From F1-20-MAGs016 sp046086245 (lineage in GTDB: Bacteria > Planctomycetota > Planctomycetia > Pirellulales > UBA1268): a DNA stretch of 9,431 nt. The position numbers were made by a program, and so were the translations under genes. The stretch's first letter is position 1, and every line of letters begins with the position of its first letter. Of this stretch, positions 1-5,642 are shown piece after piece. The notes beneath the pieces are model-generated. The model had not been told where the DNA came from and ran no database searches. It saw nothing but the letters and a program-made list of their open reading frames with translations. The stretch spans positions 1-9,431 of the forward strand of contig JBJSXB010000287.1 in the NCBI GenBank assembly GCA_046086245.1, read 5' to 3'.

Positions 1-16
1 GGGGGGGCTGCGGCAT
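1..16 (-). CDS. Possible 5' end of a divergent gene, product unknown
   Basis: An ATG on the minus strand (bases 16-14) is followed by an open frame (Met-Pro-Gln-Pro-Pro) to the window edge. A good Shine-Dalgarno, GAGGAG (bases 28-23), lies 6 nt upstream. That spacing is as good as for the accepted genes here, and it is the only reason for the call. Only five codons are visible, so no product can be named. If real, the gene is divergent from the MFS transporter and shares the spacer 17-113 with it. Confidence 0.3.
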
Positions 17-113
17 GGCGGACTCCTCGGAAAACCCCCTGTCCGTTCGACCGCGGAGCGATCATGCTGCCGGGCGTCGCGGACGGGTCGGGCAGGAGGA
101 AAATCGTACCCCC
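17..113. promoter_or_regulatory. Spacer upstream of the MFS gene, probably a divergent promoter region
   Basis: No convincing coding sequence is seen here. The segment holds the Shine-Dalgarno AGGAGG (94-99) for the MFS gene on the plus strand and GAGGAG (28-23) for the possible leftward gene. On the minus strand TACGAT (108-103) resembles a -10 box, but I see no matching -35. Calling it a promoter region is an inference from gene orientation. Confidence 0.3.
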
Positions 114-1484
114 ATGGCCGGAGGATTGCACCATCGCGGCACCGGCTCCGACCCCGCCGCCGGGGTGCTGGATTCGGGAGCCCGCCGCGAGGCCCGCAAC
201 ACGCTCTGCCTCGAGGCGTACCAGGTCATCGTCCGCGTCGGGTGGATCTTCAAGACCGAGACGATCATCATGCCGGCGGTGCTCGACGCCGTCGTCGACT
301 CCGGCGCGCTCCGCGGTCTGCTGCCGGTGCTCAACCGCGGCGGCCAGAGCGTGCCGCCGCTGTTCTTCGCCGGGTCACTCGCCCGCCTGCCGGTGAAGAA
401 GCGGGCGCTGGCCCGCACGGCGGCGATGATGGCGGGGGCGTTCGGCGTGCTGGCGGCGGCCTGGACCCCGCTCGAGGCGCGGCGCCCCGACCTCCTCGCC
501 GGACTGTTCCTCGTCGTCTACGCGCTGTTCGCCGCCTCCAACGGCCTCAATCAACTCGTCCTGGCGGCCCTGCAGGGAAAACTCGTCGCCCCCGGCCATC
601 GGGGGCGGGCGATGCTCGTGAGCGTCTCCCTGGGGAGCGTCCTGGCGATCATCGCGGCGCTGGTGTGGCTGGGGCGCTGGCTGGACGAGCCCGGCGGGTT
701 TCCCAAGATCTTCGCCGCCACCGCCGGGTTCTTCGCGCTGGCGGCGCTGGTGCCCCTGTTCCTCGACGAGCCGCCCGACGCCACCGTCCCGCCCCGCGCC
801 GCCGCGGCCGGGTGGCGCGCGCGGGTCGCCCTCGGGGCGGAGGAGTGGCGCCGGGCGCTGGCCACCGACCCGAGCCTGGTGCGCGTGTCGGTGGTGGCGA
901 TCTGCTTCTCCGCCGTCCTGATCCTCTTCCCGCACTACCATGCCTTCGCGCGCGATCGACTCGGTGCGCCGATCGGCAGCTTGCTGACATGGGTCCTCGT
1001 CCAGAACGCCGCCACCGGCGTGGCGAGCCTCGTCGCCGGTCCCTTCTCCGACCGGCGCGGCACGCGCGTGGTGCTCGTCTGGCTGGTGGCGCTGTCGGCG
1101 CTCACCCCGCTGGTGGTGACGGCCCTCGGTCGGCTGCCACCGTCGCTGGCGGCCGGCCGATTCTGGGTGGTGTACCTGCCGCTGGGTCTCAATCCCATCT
1201 CGCTGAAGATCTTCACGCACTACGCGCTCGAACTGGCGCCGCGGCCACAGGATCAGCCGCGCTACGTGAGCATCGTCGGCGTGGCGTTGGCCCTCCCGTT
1301 CCTCTTCTCGCCGCTGGTGGGCATGGCGGTCGACGCGATCGGGTTCCAACCGGTGTTCATCGCCGGATTCGTCGCGATCGCCGCCGGGTCGCTGCTGGCC
1401 GTCCGGCTTCCCGAACCTCGGCACCGGCTCGCGGACGCCGCGGCCACCGGGCCGGAATCGGGGGAAAACGCCCCCCGTGGCTGA
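114..1484 (+). CDS. MFS transporter, substrate unknown
   Basis: This 456-residue protein has about twelve hydrophobic segments, near residues 34-62, 67-90, 98-120, 126-155, 164-186, 196-217, 253-279, 289-313, 318-338, 344-375, 383-410 and 411-432. That fits a 6+6 major facilitator inner-membrane carrier. The central loop (218-252) is hydrophilic. The second half keeps the MFS loop motif GxxxDRxGxR (G309, D313, R314, G316, R318); the equivalent first-half loop (86-97, with VKKR) is degenerate. TM1 carries charged residues (R41, K47, E49), which may matter for substrate or proton coupling. The ATG at 114 is chosen because AGGAGG lies 14 nt upstream, a slightly long gap; an in-frame ATG at 15 would only add a low-complexity tail. 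Substrate cannot be inferred. Family confidence is good, function open. Confidence 0.85.
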   Translation: MAGGLHHRGTGSDPAAGVLDSGARREARNTLCLEAYQVIVRVGWIFKTETIIMPAVLDAVVDSGALRGLLPVLNRGGQSVPPLFFAGSLARLPVKKRALARTAAMMAGAFGVLAAAWTPLEARRPDLLAGLFLVVYALFAASNGLNQLVLAALQGKLVAPGHRGRAMLVSVSLGSVLAIIAALVWLGRWLDEPGGFPKIFAATAGFFALAALVPLFLDEPPDATVPPRAAAAGWRARVALGAEEWRRALATDPSLVRVSVVAICFSAVLILFPHYHAFARDRLGAPIGSLLTWVLVQNAATGVASLVAGPFSDRRGTRVVLVWLVALSALTPLVVTALGRLPPSLAAGRFWVVYLPLGLNPISLKIFTHYALELAPRPQDQPRYVSIVGVALALPFLFSPLVGMAVDAIGFQPVFIAGFVAIAAGSLLAVRLPEPRHRLADAAATGPESGENAPRG

Positions 1485-1505
1485 CGCCGCGATCGCGTGG
1501 ATTCC

Positions 1506-1537
1506 AGCGGCACCAGCGGTTGCTTCCCGGTGCCGCT
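1506..1537 (+). terminator. Hairpin downstream of the MFS gene, possible weak terminator
   Basis: A perfect 9-bp inverted repeat, AGCGGCACC (1506-1514) with GGTGCCGCT (1529-1537), encloses a 14-nt loop and starts 22 nt after the MFS stop codon. No T run follows, so intrinsic termination is doubtful. It may instead be a 3'-end stabilising structure. Confidence 0.35.
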
Positions 1538-1561
1538 CATCGGTAAGCTCCCCGTTCGGGT

Positions 1562-1585
1562 GGCGTCGGTGACGACACCGACCCC
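1562..1585 (+). promoter_or_regulatory. Hairpin in the leader of the double-cysteine-motif gene
   Basis: GTCGGTG (1565-1571) pairs perfectly with CACCGAC (1576-1582) across a 4-nt loop. Two more G-C pairs beyond one mismatch extend it to 1562-1585. It lies 36 nt before the ATG at 1622. It could be a leader structure of that gene, or a second weak terminator for the MFS gene, as TTTCTC follows a few bases later. Upstream, TTGCTT (1520-1525) and TAAGCT (1544-1549), 18 nt apart, are a poor promoter match that overlaps the previous hairpin. Confidence 0.3.
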
Positions 1586-1621
1586 CCGGTTTCTCACCCC
1601 TCCCGTTCGAGGTCCGATTTC

Positions 1622-2071
1622 ATGAAGACGATTTCGCGCATCTCCGCCGTCCTGGCGGTCGTGGCCCTGGTCGCCGTCTCCTCCGCCGCCGTTTCGGCCG
1701 CGCCGAAGGAGCCGAAGGACGCCAAGTGCCCGGTGTCGGGCAAGGGTTGCAACCCGGAGAAGCATGCCAGCTTCGCCGGAGGCAAGGTCTACTTCTGCTG
1801 CGGCAACTGCCAGGCGGCCTTCACCGGCGACTCGGCCAAGTTCGCCGCCAAGGCGCACCAGCAGATGGTGTCCACCGGGCAGCTCGTCCAGAAGGGTTGC
1901 CCGTTCAGCGGCGGTGCGGTGAAAGCCGGCACCGAAGTGGCGATCGGCGATGCTACGGTCGGGTTCTGCTGCAACAACTGCAAGGGCAAGGTCGAGAAGG
2001 CCTCGGCCGAGGAGCAGCTGACCATGGTGTTCGGCAACATCGAGAAGGGTTTCGCCCCGGCGGCCAAGTGA
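1622..2071 (+). CDS. Secreted small protein with two YHS/TRASH-like metal-binding units
   Basis: This 149-residue protein begins with a clear signal peptide: a KTISR basic start, a hydrophobic core to about residue 22, and likely cleavage after VSA (24-26), so it should act outside the cytoplasm. The mature part is an internal duplication. Unit 1 has CPVSG (36-40) and FCCGNC (58-63); unit 2 has CPFSG (93-97) and FCCNNC (115-120). Each is followed by a basic/alanine helix-like stretch. CPxSG...FCCxxC resembles YHS and TRASH-type treble-clef domains, which bind metals such as copper or zinc. Unit 1 has an extra cysteine (C43) that unit 2 lacks. GAGGT (1609-1613) sits 8 nt before the ATG. The gene appears monocistronic, ending before a strong terminator. 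Metal identity and role (storage, resistance or chaperone) are unknown; the metal-binding call is inference from the motif. Confidence 0.85.
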   Translation: MKTISRISAVLAVVALVAVSSAAVSAAPKEPKDAKCPVSGKGCNPEKHASFAGGKVYFCCGNCQAAFTGDSAKFAAKAHQQMVSTGQLVQKGCPFSGGAVKAGTEVAIGDATVGFCCNNCKGKVEKASAEEQLTMVFGNIEKGFAPAAK

Positions 2072-2139
2072 GCCCGGGCGGCGGGGCTCCGCGATCGCGG
2101 TCGAATCTGACCTAGGGTGCACCGCGACGACCTGACATA

Positions 2140-2175
2140 CTCCGCGCGGGACGATCGTCCCGCGCGGAGTTTTTT
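2140..2175 (+). terminator. Perfect 30-bp palindrome plus T6: intrinsic terminator in the lpxB leader
   Basis: Bases 2140-2169 form a perfect palindrome (each arm 15 nt, CTCCGCGCGGGACGA and its complement, with CGATCG at the centre), followed at once by six T (2170-2175). This is textbook intrinsic terminator structure for the gene ending at 2071. Unusually, the lpxB ATG follows only 1 nt after the T run, and GGAG in the 3' arm (2166-2169) is the only Shine-Dalgarno candidate for lpxB. CATACT (2136-2141) just before the palindrome resembles a -10 box without a recognisable -35. Confidence 0.85.
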
Positions 2176-2176
2176 C

Positions 2177-3382
2177 ATGCGCGTGTTCCTCTCCGCCGGC
2201 GAGCCATCAGGCGACCACCATGCGGCCCGGCTCGTCGGTGCGCTCCGCGCCCGGCGCGCCGACGTGGAGTGCGTCGCGCTCGGCGGGCCCTGCCTCGAGG
2301 AGGCGGGCGCGGTCCTGCTGGCGGACATGACACGGCTGGCGGTCATGTGGTTCGGCCGGGCGCTGCTCAACCTGCATCGCTTCGTGGAACTGGCCCGGCG
2401 CGCCGAGCGCCATTTCCTCGACCGTCGTCCCGACGTGTGCGTGCTGGTCGATTTCCCCGGCTTCCATTGGTGGCTCGCCTGGCGCGCCAAGCGCCACGGG
2501 ATCCCGGTCGTCTTCTACTGCCCACCGCAGATCTGGGCGTGGGGGAGTTGGCGCGTGCGCAAACTGCGCCGGCTCGTCGATCACGTGCTCGCGGCGCTGC
2601 CGTTCGAGGATCGGTGGTTCCGCGATCACGGCGTGCGCTCGACCCTCGTCGGCCATCCGTTCTTCGATGCGCCGCCGTCGCGCCGACCGCCGGCCGCGGG
2701 AGCGGCGCCGCTGGTGCTCCTGCTCCCGGGGTCGCGGCTCCAGGAGATCGACGCGAACCTCGCCAGCCTCCTCGGGGCGGCCGCCATCGTCCGTGAGGCC
2801 GTGCCGGGCGTGCGCGTCGTGATCGGCGCGTTGCACGAGCGCCACGCGGCGATCGTGAGGGAACGGGCGGGCGGGTCGGTGGAGGTGGTCGCCGGCCGGA
2901 CGCGGGCGTTGATGACCGAGGCCACGGCGGCGATCGCCGTCAGCGGTTCGGTGTCGCTCGAGCTGCTTTCGGCCCGCGTGCCGACGGTGATCGTCTACCG
3001 GATCGGCGGCGTGGCCTACGTCGTCCAGAGCTTTTTTCGCCACGCCCGGCACATCACCCTGGTGAATCTGCTGGCCACCGACGAGCCGGTGGGACCGGTA
3101 CGGCCGGTATGGCGACCGCCGGTGGGCGTGCCGGCCGCCGATCCAAGCGCGCTGTTTCCCGAGTATCTGTCGGTGGCCGATCCCGCGCGGCGTGCCGCCG
3201 GCCACGTCGTCGGATGGTTGACCGATCCCGACGCGCGGCGTGCCGTGGTCGCACGGCTCGACGAGGTGGCGCGGAGCGTGGAGGGGCCCGGCTCGGCCGA
3301 TCGGGCCGCGGCGGCGGTGCTGGCGATCGCCGCCGGGGACGCACCCCGGACGGCGAGCGCGGCGCGCCGCCAGGCGGCATAA
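2177..3382 (+). CDS. lpxB: Lipid-A-disaccharide synthase LpxB
   Basis: LpxB is a family GT19 glycosyltransferase that joins UDP-2,3-diacylglucosamine to lipid X to form the lipid A disaccharide phosphate, at the inner face of the cytoplasmic membrane. The 401-residue protein has the family signatures in order: AGEPSGD (7-13), DFPGFHW (92-98), PPQIWAW (116-122), LPFE (141-144), VGHP (158-161), LLPGSRLQEI (182-191), and the donor-site region SGSVSLELLSARVPT...YR (256-275). The NLLA motif (297-300) and PEYL (328-331) are separated by about 27 residues rich in Pro and Val; as I recall, most LpxB proteins have far fewer there. Start choice: the family normally opens with MRxFxSAGE, matching 2177, and GGAG lies 7 nt upstream inside the terminator palindrome. 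A GTG at 2117 is in frame but would read through the palindrome. It leads a run of four close rightward genes. Confidence 0.96.
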   Translation: MRVFLSAGEPSGDHHAARLVGALRARRADVECVALGGPCLEEAGAVLLADMTRLAVMWFGRALLNLHRFVELARRAERHFLDRRPDVCVLVDFPGFHWWLAWRAKRHGIPVVFYCPPQIWAWGSWRVRKLRRLVDHVLAALPFEDRWFRDHGVRSTLVGHPFFDAPPSRRPPAAGAAPLVLLLPGSRLQEIDANLASLLGAAAIVREAVPGVRVVIGALHERHAAIVRERAGGSVEVVAGRTRALMTEATAAIAVSGSVSLELLSARVPTVIVYRIGGVAYVVQSFFRHARHITLVNLLATDEPVGPVRPVWRPPVGVPAADPSALFPEYLSVADPARRAAGHVVGWLTDPDARRAVVARLDEVARSVEGPGSADRAAAAVLAIAAGDAPRTASAARRQAA

Positions 3383-3389
3383 TGGCGGC

Positions 3390-4169
3390 ATGATCCTCTC
3401 GCAGCCGCAGTCGGGGCCCTACGACCTCCGGTTTTCCCTCTGGGGCATCCCGGTGCGCGTGTCGGCCTGGTTCTGGCCGATCACCGCACTGTTCGGCTGG
3501 GGACTGTGCGAGAGCCTGGCACGCGATCCGCGTGAGGCACTGCAGTTGCTCCTGCTCTGGGAGGCGATCGTCTTCGTGTCGATCGTGATCCACGAGATGG
3601 GCCACGCGCTCGCCTTCCGCGCCTTCGGCCAGCCGGCCCACGTCGTGATCTACCAGTTCGGCGGGCTGGCGATCCCGGCGGGGCCGGGGAGGCCCGGCGC
3701 CCGCCGGCCGGTGGAGCGGCTCCTCGTCGCCGCCGCCGGACCGGCGGCCCAGTTGGCACTCGCGGCGCTCGTCGTCGGCGCGCTAAGGCTGGCGGGACGG
3801 ATGGTCCCTTTTCCGATCCCCGGGATCGGGGAATGGCTCGGATTCGACGTGGGCACGCCACCGTCGTCGATGATCGCCCTGGCGATTCCGCTGTTCCTGC
3901 TCGAGGTCAACGTCTTCTGGCCGCTGATCAATCTCGTTCCGGTGCCGCCGCTCGACGGCGGACAGATCGTCCGCGAGGGGCTTGCCGCCTTGGGGATCGG
4001 CGACGCCTACCGGATCGCCGCGATCATCGGCACGGTGGCGGGAGGCGCGATGGCCTGGTGGACCTGGCGACAGGAGCAGTGGTACATGGCGATGCTGTTC
4101 GCGTCGCTGGCCGTGTCGTGCTGGCAATCGCTCGGTCAGGGACGATCACCGTGGACGCGTTCGAGGTGA
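3390..4169 (+). CDS. M50 family (site-2-type) membrane metalloprotease
   Basis: This 259-residue polytopic protein has the zinc motif HEMGH (68-72) inside a membrane segment (about 55-78) and a later NLVPVPPLDGG stretch (181-191), whose Asp189 is the expected third zinc ligand. These are the two hallmarks of M50 intramembrane proteases (RseP/SpoIVFB relatives). Other hydrophobic segments lie near 23-40, 108-134, 160-185, 205-223 and 229-246. No PDZ or CBS domain is visible, so it is a minimal form. Such enzymes cut transmembrane substrates such as anti-sigma factors or signal-peptide remnants; the substrate here is unknown. The start at 3390 is 7 nt after the lpxB stop and fits the family N-terminus. 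There is no real Shine-Dalgarno, so expression likely depends on coupling to lpxB, or on a leaderless message from the -10-like CATAAT (3378-3383). A longer in-frame start inside lpxB (3240) adds only an Arg/Pro-rich tail. Confidence 0.92.
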   Translation: MILSQPQSGPYDLRFSLWGIPVRVSAWFWPITALFGWGLCESLARDPREALQLLLLWEAIVFVSIVIHEMGHALAFRAFGQPAHVVIYQFGGLAIPAGPGRPGARRPVERLLVAAAGPAAQLALAALVVGALRLAGRMVPFPIPGIGEWLGFDVGTPPSSMIALAIPLFLLEVNVFWPLINLVPVPPLDGGQIVREGLAALGIGDAYRIAAIIGTVAGGAMAWWTWRQEQWYMAMLFASLAVSCWQSLGQGRSPWTRSR

Positions 4170-4945
4170 CCGCCCCGTCGGTGCCGTGGCTCGTCGTCGC
4201 CGGCGCGAGCAACGTCTCGCGCGGCTTGCCGAGGTTGTTCGCCGCGGCGCGGGGCCGCAGCGGCGGTCCCGTCGACGGTTTCGTGGCGGCGGGGCACGGC
4301 CGATCGTACGGAGCCGACAGCCGCGTCGCCTGGCGGAAGCTGCCGTCGATCCTCGGCTGCGGCCTGTGGCGTGCCCTCGACCGCGTGCCGCGCGATCATC
4401 CTCCCCCGCTGGCGCTGGTCACCGACATCGGCAACGACCTGCTGTACGGGTTTGCCCCCGACGCGGTGACAGGGTGGGTGGAGACCACCGTGGCGCGGCT
4501 CGCGGAGCGGCAGGCGCGGCTGGTCGTCACCCGGTTACCGCTGGCGAGTCTGGCCACCGTCGGTCCGCTGCGCTACCGGTCGCTGCGGGCGTTCTACGTG
4601 CCACGCTGCCGGCTGTCGCTCGCCGAGTTGAGGACCGCGGTCGACAGGCTCGAGGAGGGGGTGGCGGCGGTCGCCAGCCGATACGGGGCGACCCTCCTCG
4701 AACAACCCGGCGACTGGTACGGGATCGACGCCATCCATGTCCGCCGCCGCCGTCTCGATCGACTCTGGGAGCGGGTGTGCACCGGCTGGGGACTGCCCAC
4801 CAGCGCCGCGCGGCGGGCGACGATCGGGGAATGGATACGGATCGGTGCCCGGGGTGCCGAGGTGAGGGTGATCGCCGGACGCCGGCGCTTCACCCGGCAA
4901 CCAGCGGTGCGACTCGCCGACGGGAGCCGGATCTGGCTCTACTAG
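4151..4945 (+). CDS. SGNH/GDSL-like hydrolase, substrate unknown
   Basis: This 264-residue protein has no obvious signal peptide or membrane segment. Its layout fits the SGNH hydrolase fold: a beta strand into GASN (18-21) with candidate nucleophile Ser20, a glycine block GHGRSYG (48-54), TDIGNDLLYG (91-100) with candidate oxyanion Asn95, and DAIH (193-196) as the Asp-His of block V. The motifs are not canonical (GAS for GDS, IGND for GxND), so activity is inference. After residue 200 comes an Arg-rich tail predicted to be mostly beta. The GTG at 4151 is chosen for AGGGA (4138-4142), 8 nt upstream, giving a 19-nt overlap with the protease gene. A GTG at 4166 overlapping its TGA by 4 nt is nearly as good. 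Either overlap implies co-translation. Family members act on esters or acyl sugars, sometimes in envelope polymers; no substrate can be named. Gene certain, function moderate. Confidence 0.8.
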   Translation: MDAFEVTAPSVPWLVVAGASNVSRGLPRLFAAARGRSGGPVDGFVAAGHGRSYGADSRVAWRKLPSILGCGLWRALDRVPRDHPPPLALVTDIGNDLLYGFAPDAVTGWVETTVARLAERQARLVVTRLPLASLATVGPLRYRSLRAFYVPRCRLSLAELRTAVDRLEEGVAAVASRYGATLLEQPGDWYGIDAIHVRRRRLDRLWERVCTGWGLPTSAARRATIGEWIRIGARGAEVRVIAGRRRFTRQPAVRLADGSRIWLY

Positions 4946-5002
4946 AGGGGAACCGGGCACGTTTGGCCGTCCGGTGCGATCGGGCGCGCCACGAGGCCTA
5001 CG
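4946..5002 (+). other. Short spacer before gluconokinase, no terminator seen
   Basis: This 57-nt gap contains the Shine-Dalgarno GAGG (4993-4996) for the next gene and no T run or strong hairpin. Nothing therefore separates the hydrolase and gluconokinase transcriptionally. Co-transcription is plausible. Confidence 0.4.
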
Positions 5003-5551
5003 ATGCGACCGGAGGTGGTGATCGTCATGGGGGTCAGCGGCTCGGGCAAGACCGTCGTCGGGCGGGAGCTCGCCCGCGCGATCGGCTGCCCGTTCCACGA
5101 TGCCGACGACGACCACCCCCCCGCCAACGTCGCACGGATGCGAGCCGGAACGCCGCTCACCGACGCCGATCGCGACCCGTGGTTGTTCGCGCTGGCCGAG
5201 CGGGTACGCGCGACGCTCGCCGGTCCCGACGGGCCGGGCATCGTACTCGCCTGCTCGGCACTGGCGCGCGTTTCGCGCCGTCGTCTCGGGGTCGGGCAAG
5301 CCGCCGTGCGGTTGGTGCACCTCGACGGTGATCCCGCCGTGATCCGCACCCGATTGGCCGCGCGGCGCGACCACTTCATGCCGGCGTCGCTGCTCGACAG
5401 CCAGTTGGCGGCGCTCGAACGGCCCGGCCCGGACGAACGTCCGATCGTGGTCGACGTGGCGGACGCACCGGAGCGGATCGTGGCCACGACCCGCGCGCGG
5501 CTGGCGCGCGGGCATGCCGTCGCGCCGCCGCCTCGACCGCCGCGGGGATGA
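5003..5551 (+). CDS. gntK: Gluconokinase (GntK family)
   Basis: The product phosphorylates D-gluconate with ATP to 6-phosphogluconate in the cytoplasm, feeding the pentose phosphate or Entner-Doudoroff route. The 182-residue length is typical for the family. Visible signatures are the P-loop GVSGSGKT (10-17), the substrate region FHDADDDHPPANVARMRAG (31-49) followed by PLTDADRDPWL (51-61), CSALARVSRRRL (84-95), and HFMPASLLDSQLAALE (124-139), matching the family's HF...SQ...LE block before the PGPDE turn. The C-terminal tail is Pro/Arg-rich and probably disordered. GAGG lies 6 nt before the ATG. No gluconate permease, GntR regulator or dehydrogenase is in the window, so the source of gluconate is not shown. 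The nearest alternatives, shikimate kinase-like P-loop enzymes, lack this motif set. Confidence 0.94.
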   Translation: MRPEVVIVMGVSGSGKTVVGRELARAIGCPFHDADDDHPPANVARMRAGTPLTDADRDPWLFALAERVRATLAGPDGPGIVLACSALARVSRRRLGVGQAAVRLVHLDGDPAVIRTRLAARRDHFMPASLLDSQLAALERPGPDERPIVVDVADAPERIVATTRARLARGHAVAPPPRPPRG

Positions 5552-5586
5552 GGAGTCGGCGGCGCCGATCCCACGGCAGCGGCAGT

Positions 5587-5607
5587 CGGTCCGCCGGAAA
5601 GGGACCG
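5587..5607. terminator. Weak hairpin between convergent gntK and mrp
   Basis: In the 91-nt convergent gap (5552-5642), CGGTCC (5587-5592) pairs with GGACCG (5602-5607) around a 9-nt loop. A smaller 5-bp stem, TCGGC/GCCGA, lies at 5556-5568. Neither has a T run on either strand. An imperfect 11-bp direct repeat (5588-5598 and 5602-5612) overlaps the larger stem. No strong bidirectional terminator is visible. Confidence 0.25.
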
Positions 5608-5642
5608 CCGGATCGTGCCGGCTCCGCACCGTCACGGCCCCG

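Noticed and set aside
15..113. Upstream ATG start for the MFS gene adding 33 residues
   Set aside because: The added part is hydrophilic low complexity, and AGGAGG lies inside it, pointing to the ATG at 114.
375..1424. Long open frame on the minus strand opposite the MFS gene (about 349 codons)
   Set aside because: Its product is Arg/Gln/His-rich without motifs, and the plus-strand frame gives a coherent 12-helix transporter. Such shadow frames are expected at this GC content.
1506..1537. 9-bp inverted repeat as an attachment site or insertion-sequence end
   Set aside because: No transposase, integrase or matching second copy was found; a transcript-end hairpin is simpler.
2117..2176. Upstream GTG start for lpxB adding 20 residues
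   Set aside because: It would translate through the terminator palindrome, lacks a good Shine-Dalgarno, and adds residues before the conserved MRVFLSAGEPSGD opening.
2207..3391. Minus-strand open frame opposite lpxB (about 394 codons)
   Set aside because: Compositionally a shadow (Arg, His, Gly, Pro), no recognisable domain, and lies wholly opposite a well-conserved enzyme.
3982..5331. Plus-strand open frame across the protease, hydrolase and gluconokinase genes (about 449 codons)
   Set aside because: Arg/Gly-rich, no motif, and overlaps three genes supported by conserved residues in other frames.
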